A DNA stretch of 64,000 nucleotides from DATKZH01 sp035528065 (GCA_035528065.1 DATKZH010000341.1:1-64000), one strand, 5' to 3'; positions 7,935 through 17,764 are shown, counted from the stretch's first letter. The notes: generated from the letters alone by a model not told the origin. Made by a program: numbers and translations.

Positions 7935-9023
7935 ATGGACACGCTCGCTTACAAGCCGAATCTCGACGACGTGCTCGCGCGACTCCGCTCGCTCTACCGG
8001 CGCCAAGCGCAGGACCGCGTCTTCGCCAAGCTCGCAGTCCCTTGTGCGGCCCTGGATCAGTTCCAGCGGGAGTATGCGGAAGGGTACTGCGACTATCCCG
8101 ACCCCTCGGCGCGCATCGAGTTCTGGGACCGGCTTCTGGCCGAACGGGCGGCCGTGGAAGACGACTCGGTCCCCCTTGCCTATCTGAGCGAATTGGACCA
8201 GGGCCTGTACGGCGGACTCCTGGGCGGGGACGTGCAGTTCATGGCCCATCCCGATAACGGGTGGATCTCGTCCATGGTGGCCCCGCTGTTGGACGACTGG
8301 TCCCAGTTCGACCAACTGCGGTTCGATCGCTCGCATCCGTGGTTCGAGCGATACCTAAGGCAACTGGGCACGTTCATCGAAGGTGCGGCCGGAAAGTTCG
8401 CCATCAGCCACTTCATCTTGATCGACGGCTTGAACTTCGTCTTCGAGCTGGTCGGGGCGACCAAGACGTATCTGAGCCTCGACGAACGCCCGGAGCTGGT
8501 CCGCCGCGCGATCGACTTCGCCTTCGAGCTGAACGTGGCGATCCAGGAGACGTTCTTCGAGCGCGTGCCCGCAGTGCGCGGCGGCACCGCCAGCAACATG
8601 GTGCAGTGGGTACCCGGGCGGATCGTGTCGGAGAGCGTCGATCCGTTCCACATGACGAGCGTGGACTATTTCGAGGCATGGGGCCGGGAGCCGGTGGAAC
8701 GGATCCTCGGGCGCTTCGAGGGCGGCGTGCTCCACATCCACGGCAACGGCCGGCACCTGCTGGAGGCCGTCTCCACCGTCAGGGGACTGAAGGCGATCTT
8801 CCTGGGCGACGACAAGGGGTTCCCCGAAGCCTTCGAGGTCCTCGACGAGCTCGCGGCGCGGACCGGCGACGTGCCGCTGGTGGTCCAGGTTGATTTCCGG
8901 CGCTTCGCGGAGGAGTTGCAGGAGCATCGCTTGCCCGGGGGGGTGTTATACAAAGTGTCGGGGGCTCCCGACATCGACACCGCGAACCGCTGCATGGAGA
9001 GGGTACGTGCCTATCGCGTGTGA
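7935..9023 (+). CDS. Uroporphyrinogen-decarboxylase-like protein
   Basis: A 362-aa cytoplasmic protein of the UroD / corrinoid methyltransferase (TIM-barrel) superfamily. Support comes from the overall pattern, including the GGVLHIHGNGRHLLEAV segment (about residue 260) that corresponds to the metal/substrate loop before the last barrel strands, and the closing LYKVSGAPDIDTANRCMERV region. It lacks the N-terminal PVWLMRQAGR motif of true HemE, so it is unlikely to make haem. It may act in methyl transfer or be a catabolic paralogue; planctomycetes have many such genes near sugar-degradation clusters. ATG 7935 is preceded by a perfect AGGAGG at 7921-7926. An upstream in-frame ATG at 7869 has no ribosome binding site. 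Confidence 0.8.
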   Translation: MDTLAYKPNLDDVLARLRSLYRRQAQDRVFAKLAVPCAALDQFQREYAEGYCDYPDPSARIEFWDRLLAERAAVEDDSVPLAYLSELDQGLYGGLLGGDVQFMAHPDNGWISSMVAPLLDDWSQFDQLRFDRSHPWFERYLRQLGTFIEGAAGKFAISHFILIDGLNFVFELVGATKTYLSLDERPELVRRAIDFAFELNVAIQETFFERVPAVRGGTASNMVQWVPGRIVSESVDPFHMTSVDYFEAWGREPVERILGRFEGGVLHIHGNGRHLLEAVSTVRGLKAIFLGDDKGFPEAFEVLDELAARTGDVPLVVQVDFRRFAEELQEHRLPGGVLYKVSGAPDIDTANRCMERVRAYRV

Positions 9024-9398
9024 AGACCTCCCCGAATAGGGTGCCCTCTCTGCCAAGGGCGCAGGTTTTCCCAGAACCTCCAGCTTTCTCTTGTTGCCCT
9101 CATCTCGCAGACACCGCCCTCTCTTCCGTCTGCCCTTGCCCTCTGGGCCACCCGCGCTACTCCCGTTCCTGCGCTCTCCATCTCCTTGTGGCCTGTCAAA
9201 GGTTCTTCGTGTGTCCTCTCTGATGCCTGACCGTCCACAATAGGTACATAGCCCCCCCCCGGAAACGATTCCGCAACCGGAAAAATCGATACAAACCGGT
9301 CATGTTCACATGGGTTGGGGGCCGAAACAGGAGGAAAGGAACTCGCCCGGGTGTGCCGGGGAGTGCGCGCTGGAAGATCCGAAGAGGGAGCCCCCCTG
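9024..9398. other. Intergenic region without a recognisable gene
   Basis: The 375 bp between the UroD-like gene and the thioredoxin-TPR gene are pyrimidine-rich and include a run of nine C at about 9252-9260. No hairpin, RNA or coding pattern was recognised. It presumably holds the promoter of the 9399 gene. Confidence 0.5.
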
Positions 9399-11309
9399 AT
9401 GAGCTTTGTTGCCCGTCCGCGATTGGCCGTCGGATGTCTCTTGATTGTGGCCCTGTACTTGGCGGATTCGGCCGAGGGCGCGTCGCCCAAGGCGGAGGAA
9501 GCGCTGCGGCTGATGCCCGTCCAGAAGGAGGTCGAGTTCGACCGTCCCGACGCCGACGAGGCCCCGGACTGCAAGATCGCCGCCCGAAAGGTGGATGACA
9601 AGGTGGGCTGGGTCGTCGAGAGCCCAGACGGCGTCATCCTCCGACAGTTCGTGGACACCAACGCGGACAACGTGGTGGATCGATGGAGCTATTTCAAGGA
9701 TGGGTTGGAGGTCTACCGGGACATCGACAGCGACTTCAACGGCAAGGCCGACCAGTGTCGTTGGTTCCACACGGCCGGCAGCCGTTGGGCAGTGGACAAG
9801 AACGAGGACGGCAACGTCGACGCTTGGAAGGCGATCTCCGCCGAAGAGGTTACGGCCGAAGTGGTTGCGGCGCTCTCCGCGGGCGACGTGGACCGATTCG
9901 GACGAGTCGCGCTCCGTGCCGGCGAGCTGAAATCGCTGGGTCTCGGTTCCACGAAGGCCGAGCAGTTGGGCAAGAAGCTCGAAGGACTCGCGACGGAGTT
10001 CAAGGAGCTGGCCGGCCGGCAGAAGACGGTCACGTCCGCGACCGAATGGATCCAGTTCAGCGGGAATCGGCCGGGGATCGTGCCCACCGGCACCGACGGC
10101 TCAACCAAGGATCTCCGCGTCTATGAGAACGTCGTGGCGATTGTCCGCAGCGGCGACGAGCATGGCCAGGTGCAGATCGGCACGTTGGTCGACGTGGGCG
10201 AGGGTTGGCGGGTGATCGACGTCCCGAATCCGATCTCCCCGAGCGACGGCCAACTGGCATCTTCCGGGTTCTTCTTCCGGTCGGCGGTGGAAGGGCCAGC
10301 GCAGATGGCCTCCACCGGCCCCAGCGAGCAGGCTCAGGAGCTGCTGGCCCAACTGGAGAAGCTCGACGCGGGCGCCGATCGGGCGACCTCCGCCAAGGAG
10401 CGGGCCGGCTTCCATGCACGCCGTGCGGAGCTGGTGGAGCAGATTGCCGAGCAGGCCGACAGCCCGGGCGATCGGGCGATGTGGATTCGGCAGCTTGCCG
10501 ACATGGTGAGCGCGGCGGTCCAGTCGGGCGAGTATCCGGACGGAGTGAAGGGGCTGGAGTCGCTGTTCGAGAGGCTCAAGAAGGGAGGAAAGGACGAGGG
10601 ACTGATGGCCTACGTCCGTTTCCGCCAGTTGATGGCCGATTACGGTCTCAGCATCCAGAACGCTTCGACGGAGGAATTCGTCAAGATCCAGACCGAATGG
10701 CTGAAGCAGCTCGAGGGCTACGCGGAGCAGTACCCGGAAAGCCCCGACGCCGCCGAGGCGCTTCTCCAACTGGCGATTGCCAAGGAATACGCCGGGGAGG
10801 AGGAAGAGGCGAAGCAATGGTACGGCCGCGTGGTGAGCAAGTTTCCCACGTCGGCCCCTGCCAAGAAGGCGGCGGGCGCCCGCACGCGGCTCGAGTCGGT
10901 CGGCAAGACGATTGCCCTCCAGGGGAAGAGTCCGACCGGGGGCGTCGTCGATCTGGCCACATTCCGCGGCAAGGTGGTGCTGGTGCAATTCTGGGCGAGT
11001 TGGTGTGAGCCCTGCAAGGCGGACATGGCGGCACTCAAGGAGCTGCTCACCAAGTACGGTTCGGCCGGCTTCAACATTATTGGCGTCAACCTCGACAGCC
11101 GCCGGGAAGACATGGCCGCCTACCTGGCCGAGAGTCGGATCCGCTGGCCGCAGATTTTCGAGGAAGGCGGGCTGGACAGCCGGCCGGCCAACGAGTTGGG
11201 GATCCTGACGCTGCCGACGATGATGCTGGTCGATCAGCAGGGGAAGGTGGTCCATCGGAACGTCCACGTGGCCGAGCTCGACCGGGAATTGAAGCGACTG
11301 ATCCGGTGA
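9399..11309 (+). CDS. Exported TPR protein with TlpA-like thioredoxin domain
   Basis: A 636-aa protein with an N-terminal Sec signal (hydrophobic residues about 10-24, cleavage near AEG-AS). Residues about 60-140 contain Asp/Asn-rich segments (DTNADNVVDRW, DIDSDFNGKADQ, DKNEDGNVDAW) that resemble EF-hand/dockerin-like calcium loops. The middle part is helical and TPR-like. The last ~110 residues form a TlpA/ResA-type thioredoxin fold with the active site FWASWCEPC and the cis-Pro segment LTLPTMMLVD. It probably reduces or delivers electrons to disulfides outside the cytoplasm, for example on c-type cytochromes. ATG 9399 is preceded by AGAGGGA at 9383-9389. Confidence 0.85.
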   Translation: MSFVARPRLAVGCLLIVALYLADSAEGASPKAEEALRLMPVQKEVEFDRPDADEAPDCKIAARKVDDKVGWVVESPDGVILRQFVDTNADNVVDRWSYFKDGLEVYRDIDSDFNGKADQCRWFHTAGSRWAVDKNEDGNVDAWKAISAEEVTAEVVAALSAGDVDRFGRVALRAGELKSLGLGSTKAEQLGKKLEGLATEFKELAGRQKTVTSATEWIQFSGNRPGIVPTGTDGSTKDLRVYENVVAIVRSGDEHGQVQIGTLVDVGEGWRVIDVPNPISPSDGQLASSGFFFRSAVEGPAQMASTGPSEQAQELLAQLEKLDAGADRATSAKERAGFHARRAELVEQIAEQADSPGDRAMWIRQLADMVSAAVQSGEYPDGVKGLESLFERLKKGGKDEGLMAYVRFRQLMADYGLSIQNASTEEFVKIQTEWLKQLEGYAEQYPESPDAAEALLQLAIAKEYAGEEEEAKQWYGRVVSKFPTSAPAKKAAGARTRLESVGKTIALQGKSPTGGVVDLATFRGKVVLVQFWASWCEPCKADMAALKELLTKYGSAGFNIIGVNLDSRREDMAAYLAESRIRWPQIFEEGGLDSRPANELGILTLPTMMLVDQQGKVVHRNVHVAELDRELKRLIR

Positions 11310-11800
11310 GGCCGGCAGGGCTCGTTGCAGGCGCGGGAAATCCGCCTGGCAAGCGGAGGGGCATCCGCCGTGATTGAGGGTATTGCGACAAGTCCTTTCT
11401 TCAAAACGACTTGCGGCGGATTGGCCCGCAAGGCTTCTCGCGGCACGACCGGGAAGACTCGCAAAATCGAAAAAAAGCTTCCCTTCGGCACAATCGGCAA
11501 CCGAAATCTATAGTCAGGAAGCAACGGACACGGAGGTTGCGCAAGGGGGGCACAACCCAGCCGTCTAAACGCGCCCGTTCTCGGACAGCAAACTGTTCCC
11601 TCCTCGCATCGTCCGGTTGGTCCTATTGCTGGGTTGTAAGTACAGGTGAAACAAGAGGTTGCCTGAGGTCCGACCACGGCCGCCCCCGGGGTGTTTCGTG
11701 GCCGGGAGTCGAGAGATCCGCGGGGCCGACGCGCGTGTCCCAGGCGCGCTGGTTTCCGATGGTGACCCACCACGGGATTGATCCTAACAGGAGGGAAGGC
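11310..11800. other. Upstream region of the BON-domain gene
   Basis: These 491 bp form no recognisable gene; open frames here continue into the BON gene but show no family similarity. An AT-richer stretch lies at about 11464-11515. Promoter elements are expected but could not be assigned. Confidence 0.5.
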
Positions 11801-12637
11801 ATGCGACGTTTGTTAGTTGGTCTGGTGGTCGCCGCAGCCACCGCACTGGTCCCCATTTTCGCGTTGGCCGGAAACCAAGAGGTTGCCGAGAAGATTGCCG
11901 CCAGCTTGCGGCAAAGCGGCCAACTGGAAAGCTACAAGGTTGGGGTGAAATACCAGGACGGGACTGCTTGGCTGAGAGGACAAGTCAGCAGCCGTGAGCA
12001 GATGAACACGGCCCTGCGGCTTGTGTTTCAGACGCCCGGTGTAACCCGGGTGGTCAACGACCTGACGATTGGCCCGGGAAACGAACAGGGCTCCGCGCCC
12101 TCGGTACAGCAGGTGGCCGGCGTCGTCACCCCGGAACGATCGACGCGGCTCGCCTCACGAAGCCTGAGCGTCCCGGCGACGTTTACCTCGGGGCCTGTGC
12201 AACAGGTAGCGGCCACCGTCAGCCAGATGCCGATGCTGGCACCGCAACCGATGGCGGCCCAGGTTGCCCAGCCGATGCCGGTTGGTTACTTCCAAGGCGG
12301 CGCTCCGATGCCGTTGGGTCAACCGATGGCAGGCCCCATGCCGCAGTACGCGGCGCCGATGGGCGGGGGCGTCGCCCCGGCCCGGTACGATCAGGCGTAC
12401 ACGCCGAACTACGCCTGGCCCAGCTACGCGGCGTATCCCAACTACGCGGCACTGACGTATCCCAAGCAGCACTCGCCTACGGCGTGGCCGTACATTGGGC
12501 CCTTCTATCCCTATCCGCAGGTTCCCTTGGGGTGGCGGAAAGTGAGCCTGGAGTGGCACGACGGCTGGTGGCAGCTCGACTTCGACGACGGACCTCGCCG
12601 GGGCATCGTCTCCAGCCTGTTCCGCCCGTGCCGATAG
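11801..12637 (+). CDS. Exported BON-domain protein with Pro/Tyr-rich C-terminus
   Basis: A 278-aa exported protein. A Sec signal (residues 1-23, ending ALAG) is followed by a BON domain at about 25-90 (short alpha/beta fold with GTAWLRGQV and the closing VTRVVNDLTI), a phospholipid- or envelope-binding module in families such as OsmY. The middle is Met/Pro/Gln-rich low complexity. The C-terminus has a striking Tyr/Pro-rich block (NYAWPSYAAYPNYAALTYP, then WPYIGPFYPYPQVP) and ends with a Trp-rich strand (WHDGWWQLDF). This layout looks conserved among planctomycetes, to my knowledge without a known function. ATG 11801 is preceded by AGGAGGG at 11789-11795. A terminator-like hairpin follows. Confidence 0.85.
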   Translation: MRRLLVGLVVAAATALVPIFALAGNQEVAEKIAASLRQSGQLESYKVGVKYQDGTAWLRGQVSSREQMNTALRLVFQTPGVTRVVNDLTIGPGNEQGSAPSVQQVAGVVTPERSTRLASRSLSVPATFTSGPVQQVAATVSQMPMLAPQPMAAQVAQPMPVGYFQGGAPMPLGQPMAGPMPQYAAPMGGGVAPARYDQAYTPNYAWPSYAAYPNYAALTYPKQHSPTAWPYIGPFYPYPQVPLGWRKVSLEWHDGWWQLDFDDGPRRGIVSSLFRPCR

Positions 12638-12665
12638 CCCAAGTCAGCCTTCCGTAACTCGATCG

Positions 12666-12697
12666 CCCCCTGCGGCCCGCGCCGTGGGGGGTTTTTT
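12666..12697 (+). terminator. Rho-independent-like terminator after the BON gene
   Basis: A C5 arm and an imperfect GGC/GCC stem close on GGGGG and are followed by GTTTTTTC. It lies about 30 bp past the stop at 12637, in the right orientation to end transcription of the BON gene. Confidence 0.65.
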
Positions 12698-12920
12698 CGT
12701 GCCCGGTCCCGATGACGTCGCTGATTCGGCGCGATTATCCGCTACGATCGGAAAAACCCGCAAGTTCGGCACATTTTCACACGATAACTATTCCTAGCCC
12801 GCAACAAGGGGCCCATGTCGACGTTTATCCCCACCGGTGGCAAGGGGGGACGAAACTTGCCATCACAGCCGACTGTTGCCGGTTGTACCAGTCTCGGACC
12901 GAGCCGTCGAGGTGCCATCC

Positions 12921-13511
12921 ATGCTCTACAAGACAGTTTCTGCCGCCGTTCTCGCCGCAATCGTGGTGTCACTGCTCAGCGCAACGGGTTGTTCGAACGC
13001 CATCGGCCAGCCCGTCGTTCCTCACACCGTGCTGGGGTTGGGCACCATTCCGATCCCGGTGAGCCCGTATTTCCAGGACGAAATGGAAGACAGGTTCTGG
13101 GATGGGGAGCGCTACGACACGGTTCCGATTCTCGGTCCGATCACCGAGGGGGGGCCGGCGGTGGCGTTGGATCCGCCTTCGGACGACGAGATCATGCGGG
13201 CGTTGGAAGAGGCCCGTCCCTTGGAGGGTGGGATTCCGTTCTTGCACGAAACGCAGCGGAACAACGTACGCATCGTCGTGGAGCCGATCGCCGACTACAT
13301 TGATCCGCCGCGGGTCGTTCCGTTGATCGGCCCGGCCCAGCTCCATCACGCCCACTACAAGTGCACGATCTACTTCACCGAGGTGACGCGGGTCGGCTGG
13401 CCCGTCCCCTACACGACCACCAACGAAGACGCCCAAGAGGTGATCTACGTCGACCACAACCACTTCCACATGGTGGGGAACGTTGACACCGGACCGGGCA
13501 GCGAATACTAA
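12921..13511 (+). CDS. Putative lipoprotein, planctomycete hypothetical
   Basis: A 196-aa protein with a lipoprotein signal: a hydrophobic helix at 8-20 and lipobox LSATGC with the lipidated Cys at 24. The mature part is acidic, with repeated DPP/EPI segments, a His-rich C-terminal region (LHHAHYKC, DHNHFHMVGN) and no motif I recognise. The His/Asp clusters might bind metal, which is speculation. ATG 12921 has GAGGTG 6 nt upstream and directly precedes the signal peptide. A terminator-like hairpin follows at 13573-13616, separating it from the TPR gene. Confidence 0.75.
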   Translation: MLYKTVSAAVLAAIVVSLLSATGCSNAIGQPVVPHTVLGLGTIPIPVSPYFQDEMEDRFWDGERYDTVPILGPITEGGPAVALDPPSDDEIMRALEEARPLEGGIPFLHETQRNNVRIVVEPIADYIDPPRVVPLIGPAQLHHAHYKCTIYFTEVTRVGWPVPYTTTNEDAQEVIYVDHNHFHMVGNVDTGPGSEY

Positions 13512-13572
13512 TAAGGGCAACGTGGGTCGCCGGCCTTGCGGCCCGACCACCAACGAGCGGAAACTCGGGCCC

Positions 13573-13616
13573 CGGCGGCAACGGTCATCGTCAACCGATG
13601 TCGCCGGGGCACTTTT
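13573..13616 (+). terminator. Terminator-like hairpin after the lipoprotein gene
   Basis: CCCCGGCG and CGCCGGGG pair at the base, extended inward by an imperfect stem (GCAACGGT against ACCGATGT), and are followed by CACTTTTG. The position, about 60 bp after the stop and 41 bp before the TPR gene start, suggests a terminator. Confidence 0.6.
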
Positions 13617-13656
13617 GTCAGGGTCCGCAAAAAGACGGGGAATCTCGCACTCGGTC

Positions 13657-16600
13657 ATGTCGCTCAGTCTTCGGACACAAGCGGTCTTGGGCGCCCTCAT
13701 CGCCGCTCTTCTCTGCTCACTCCCGATACGAGCGGATGAAGCAGACGATCAGTACGCGGTCGCGGCGGGCCACTACGCGCACAAGCGGTGGCAGTTCGCC
13801 GCGGAAGAGTTCCAAGCCTTCGTCCAAAAGCATCCCGGCCACCCCAACGTGACCCAGGCGGTCTTCTTCCTGGCCGAGGCCTTGACCCAGCGAGGAAAGC
13901 TGGACGAAGCCGCCACCCACTTCCGCGACTACCTGACCCGGGAGCCGAGCGGGCAGTTCGCGGCACCCGCCCTGTTTCGCGCCGGGGAGCTGGCCTATCT
14001 GTCCGGTAAGCTCGATTCGGCCAAGGTCGAGCTGGAGCGGTTTCTCGGCGCCCACTCGGACCACAAGCTCAACGGCTACGTGTTGCCCTACTTGGGCGAC
14101 GTCGCCCTGACGCAAAAAGACGCCGCGGCGGCGGAGGACTACTTCCGCCGCGGGCTCGGCGCGTTCCCGCAAGGACCGATGCAGGATGAGTGCCGGTTCG
14201 GGCTCGCCCAGGCGCTGGAGGAACAGGGCAAGTCCGAAGAGGCGGAACGGTTCTATCTGGCGCTGGCTGCCAAGACGGGCAGTCCGCTGGCCGACGATGC
14301 CCAGTTCCATCTGGGGGCCCTGCAATACGCCGCGGGAAAACTCGAAGACACGGTCGAGGCCTTTGAGGCGTTCGAGGCGACGCTGGCCGAAAGCCCCTGG
14401 CAGTCAACGGCCCGGCTGGGACGCGGCTGGGCCCTGTTCAAGCTCGATCGGCTGGCCGAGGCGAAGTCCGTCTTCGAGTCGATCGCGTCCGATGCGAAGC
14501 TCGGCGTCGAGGCACGCTACTGGCTCGGCCTGACCGAAAAGGCCCAGAAGAACTGGCAATCCGCCGCCCAAACGCTCCTCGAGGCCGCGGCCGACAATCC
14601 GGACCACAAGCTTGCTCCGGCCTTGCGGTTCCACGCCGGCGACTGCCTGAGTTGCGCCGGCCAGCACGCGGCCGCCGATGAGCAGTTCCGCCTGGTGATC
14701 GCCTCCGCACCGCCCGACAACCCGTGGATCGACGACGCCATGCGGGGCAGCATGCAGGTGGCGCTCCAAACCGGCGATCACCCGACGCTCGACCGCCAAG
14801 CCGCCGAGTTCGCCGCCCGCTTTCCCCAGAGCCCGCTCAAGACGCAGGTCCAACGGATGCTGGCTCGATCCTTGCTCGAGCGGAAGGAGCACGAGCGGGC
14901 CGTCAAGGTCCTCGAGCCGCTGCTCGCAGCCGCCCAGGAGGGAGAGCACGGGCTGGAGGACCGCTACCTCCTGTCGCGGGCATATGAGGGCCTCCAGCGC
15001 TACCAGGACGCCTCGGACGTGCTCGTGCCCGTGGTCGACTCGGCCACCGGCGATCTCCAAGCCGACGCTCAACTGGCTCAGGCCTCGCTGTTGATGAAGC
15101 TCCAGCGGTTCGACCAGGCGACCGTCCGGCTGGAAGCGGTTCTCGGCAAGCAGCCGACGGGCGACGAGGCCGTCACGTGCCTGGGCAATCTGGCCATCTG
15201 CTATGCCGAGACCGATCGGCTCGACGAGGCCAAGAAGCGGTACGCCGAGCTGGTCGAAAAGCATCCCGACCACGAGCTGATCGCGACGACGACGGAGCAA
15301 CTGGCCGAAGCGGCCTACGACGCCGGGGACGTCGCCTGGTCGAATCAATTGTTCAACCGCTTGGCCGACGACCGCGGGTCGGCCGAGCACCGCGCCAAGG
15401 GACTGTTGGGCCTGGGTTGGACCCAGTACAAGGCCGGCCAATTGGAGGAGGCGGCCCAAACGCTCGATCGCCTGCTCAGCGAGGCCCCCGATCCCCCCAC
15501 GACGGCCGAGGCGGCCTTCCTTCGCGGCCAGATCCTCCAGCAGCTCGGCGAGCCCGACCCGGCCTTGGCCATGTACGACCTGGTCATCGAGGGTCATCAC
15601 GAGGCGGACGAGTTCCCCAAGGCCCTTTGGGCCGCCGCCCTGCTTCGCGATTCCCTCGAGCAGGATCAGGAGGCCGTGGCCCTCTACGAGCAACTGGCCA
15701 CCGCGTATCCCGAGTTCCCGGAAATCGACGCGGTGCTCTACAACTGGGCCTGGGCGCTGGACGACCTGGGTCGCCAAGAGGAGTCGAGCAAGCTCTTCGA
15801 CCGGCTTCGCACGCAACATCGGAAGAGCGCGTATTGGGCCGACGCCGCGATCCGGCTGGCCCAGCGCGCTTTCCAGGCCAAGGACTACGAGCGTTCGCGC
15901 CAACTCGTCGCCGAGGTGCTCGCCGGCGACCCGATCGCCCAGGTTGGGGAAAACGCACGGTATCTCGAGGGACAGATCGCCGCTGCCGACGGGCGATGGG
16001 ACGATGCCCGCGGAGCGTTCGAGACCCTCGTCCGCGACTACCCGGAAAGTTCGTTGCGGAGGAAGGCCGAGTATGGAATCGCCGAGGCGACGTTCCGACG
16101 GAACGACCACCAGGCGGCCGGTGAGCTTCTGGAGCGCCTCGCTCGCGAAACGCAGGGAAGCGGGGAGCCGTGGTTGGCGGCCGTCCACTTGCGCCGGGCC
16201 CAGGTCCTCTGCCATCAGAAGAAATGGGACGAGGCTTACGAGATCGCCTCCCAGATCGAAACGAAATATCCCGATTTTGCGGAGCAGTACGAGGTCGACT
16301 ACGTGATCGGCCGGTGCCTCTCGAATCGGGCCGAATTCGAGGATGCCCGCGAGACCTATCGCAAGGTGATCCGGTCGCCTCAAGGCGTCAAGACGGAGAC
16401 CGCGGCGAAGGCCCAGTTGATGATCGCCGAGTCGTACTACCATCAGAAGAACTACCAGCAGGCGCTCCGCGAGTACCTGGCCCTGGAGATCCTCTACGAC
16501 TATTCCACCTGGCAGGCCGCGGCCCTGATGCAGGCCGGCAAGTGTCACGAGATGCTGGGAGAATGGAAGCAGGCCGCCGACGAATATGCCAGGCTGATTG

Positions 16601-16689
16601 CCGACTACCCCGACACGGATTTTGTCGAAGAAGCGAGGGAGCGCCTCGAGGCGGCCCAACAACGCCTGGCGACCGCCCCGGACTCCTGA
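13657..16689 (+). CDS. Large exported TPR-repeat protein
   Basis: A 1010-aa protein made almost entirely of tetratricopeptide-like repeats after a Sec signal (residues 1-25, cleavage after IRA). Typical TPR pairs such as AAEEFQAFVQKHPGHPN recur through the full length, including WSNQLFNRLADDRG and EYARLIADYPDTDF near the end. It lies directly upstream of exbB, exbD and the TonB-like/toroid gene on the same strand. By analogy with YbgF/CpoB beside tolQRA, it may be the periplasmic scaffold of that system. ATG 13657 begins the signal peptide; upstream in-frame residues overlap the terminator hairpin and are not expected to be translated. No strong Shine-Dalgarno sequence is visible. Confidence 0.85.
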   Translation: MSLSLRTQAVLGALIAALLCSLPIRADEADDQYAVAAGHYAHKRWQFAAEEFQAFVQKHPGHPNVTQAVFFLAEALTQRGKLDEAATHFRDYLTREPSGQFAAPALFRAGELAYLSGKLDSAKVELERFLGAHSDHKLNGYVLPYLGDVALTQKDAAAAEDYFRRGLGAFPQGPMQDECRFGLAQALEEQGKSEEAERFYLALAAKTGSPLADDAQFHLGALQYAAGKLEDTVEAFEAFEATLAESPWQSTARLGRGWALFKLDRLAEAKSVFESIASDAKLGVEARYWLGLTEKAQKNWQSAAQTLLEAAADNPDHKLAPALRFHAGDCLSCAGQHAAADEQFRLVIASAPPDNPWIDDAMRGSMQVALQTGDHPTLDRQAAEFAARFPQSPLKTQVQRMLARSLLERKEHERAVKVLEPLLAAAQEGEHGLEDRYLLSRAYEGLQRYQDASDVLVPVVDSATGDLQADAQLAQASLLMKLQRFDQATVRLEAVLGKQPTGDEAVTCLGNLAICYAETDRLDEAKKRYAELVEKHPDHELIATTTEQLAEAAYDAGDVAWSNQLFNRLADDRGSAEHRAKGLLGLGWTQYKAGQLEEAAQTLDRLLSEAPDPPTTAEAAFLRGQILQQLGEPDPALAMYDLVIEGHHEADEFPKALWAAALLRDSLEQDQEAVALYEQLATAYPEFPEIDAVLYNWAWALDDLGRQEESSKLFDRLRTQHRKSAYWADAAIRLAQRAFQAKDYERSRQLVAEVLAGDPIAQVGENARYLEGQIAAADGRWDDARGAFETLVRDYPESSLRRKAEYGIAEATFRRNDHQAAGELLERLARETQGSGEPWLAAVHLRRAQVLCHQKKWDEAYEIASQIETKYPDFAEQYEVDYVIGRCLSNRAEFEDARETYRKVIRSPQGVKTETAAKAQLMIAESYYHQKNYQQALREYLALEILYDYSTWQAAALMQAGKCHEMLGEWKQAADEYARLIADYPDTDFVEEARERLEAAQQRLATAPDS

Positions 16690-16872
16690 CGGCCGTCGCT
16701 GCTGCGTTCGAGGACGCCACAACAGAAGCCGACTTGAAAACACCACCGAGACCAGCCGGCCCCGTACTGACAAGGTAACACGTTCCCAAGCCCACGGACC
16801 TCGCTCGCGTGGGATGGAGACTGACTCGCCGTTCCACCCGTCACACGGAACGCAAGATAGAAGGAAACGGGC

Positions 16873-17754
16873 ATGAGATCAGCCTTTCGACCTACGCGGA
16901 CATGGGCCCCATGGTTGCTGGCGGGCGTTCTGTTCGCGGCGACGTTCTCGGCCTTTGGCCCGGCCATCGCCCAGAACCAGCCGGGGCTCGACCCGATCGC
17001 CAGTGAGAATCCCGACCCCGGCGGCAAGGTCGCCCCCGTGGCTAAGGAAAACCCCATTCCCACGCAGAACCTGTGGAGCATCATCAAGGACGGCGGCCCC
17101 TTGATGATCCCCATCGCCATCTGCTCGCTGATCCTGATGGCCGTGGTCTTCGAGCGGATCATCAGCCTGCGTCGCGGACGCGTGATCCCCAAGCCGTTCG
17201 TCACCCGATTCATGCGCCAAGTCCGCGAGGGCGAGCTCGACCGCGATCGGGCCCTGGAGCTGTGCGCCGAAAACGGCAGCCCCGTGGCGGACGTCCTCGC
17301 CGGGGCCGTCCGAAAGTGGGGCCGACCCGCCGTGGAAGTCGAGCAGGCCGTCATCGACGCCGGGGAGCGCACGACCAACGGGCTGCGCCGCTACCTTCGG
17401 GTGTTCAACGGCGTGGCCACGGTCAGCCCGCTCTTGGGACTCCTGGGAACCGTTGTGGGAATGATCCGCGCGTTCAACGCCATCGCCACCGCCGACGCCA
17501 TGGGCCGTCCGGAGCTGCTGGCCAGCGGCATCAGCCAGGCACTGCTCACCACGGCAGCCGGTTTGACGGTCGCCATTCCCGCGCTGATCCTCTACATGTA
17601 CTTCGTCAGCCGCGTCGACCGGCTGATCATCGATATCGACGCCCTCGGACAAGAGCTCGTCAACACGATCTCCGCCGAGGAATTGCAGGACAAGAGCGAG
17701 AAACCGCAACCCTCCAAATCCCGCCGCAGCTCGCGGCGCGAAAGCGCGGCGTAG
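16873..17754 (+). CDS. exbB: MotA/TolQ/ExbB-family proton channel subunit
   Basis: A 293-aa ExbB/TolQ-type inner-membrane protein. Residues 1-35 form a signal-like extension typical of long ExbB proteins. TM helices follow at about 80-95 (LMIPIAICSLILMAVVFER) and in the conserved C-terminal pair (FNGVATVSPLLGLLGTVVGM and LLTTAAGLTVAIPALILYMY). The cytoplasmic loop lies between. The Gly/Thr-rich channel-lining motif GLLGTVVGMI is intact. It would form the pentameric motor with ExbD (next gene) and use the proton gradient to drive a TonB/TolA-type transducer, here probably the 18302 product. A Shine-Dalgarno-like GAAGGAAA precedes ATG 16873. Confidence 0.93.
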   Translation: MRSAFRPTRTWAPWLLAGVLFAATFSAFGPAIAQNQPGLDPIASENPDPGGKVAPVAKENPIPTQNLWSIIKDGGPLMIPIAICSLILMAVVFERIISLRRGRVIPKPFVTRFMRQVREGELDRDRALELCAENGSPVADVLAGAVRKWGRPAVEVEQAVIDAGERTTNGLRRYLRVFNGVATVSPLLGLLGTVVGMIRAFNAIATADAMGRPELLASGISQALLTTAAGLTVAIPALILYMYFVSRVDRLIIDIDALGQELVNTISAEELQDKSEKPQPSKSRRSSRRESAA

Positions 17755-17764
17755 GGAGTGATCA

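Noticed and set aside
9252..9260. Run of nine C as a phase-variable site
   Set aside because: It lies outside any coding region and away from obvious promoter elements; a homopolymer of this size in a GC-rich genome, or a sequencing artefact, is enough to explain it.
14404..16773. 789-aa open frame on the minus strand opposite the TPR gene
   Set aside because: No domain pattern is seen; the plus-strand frame has regular TPRs and a signal peptide.
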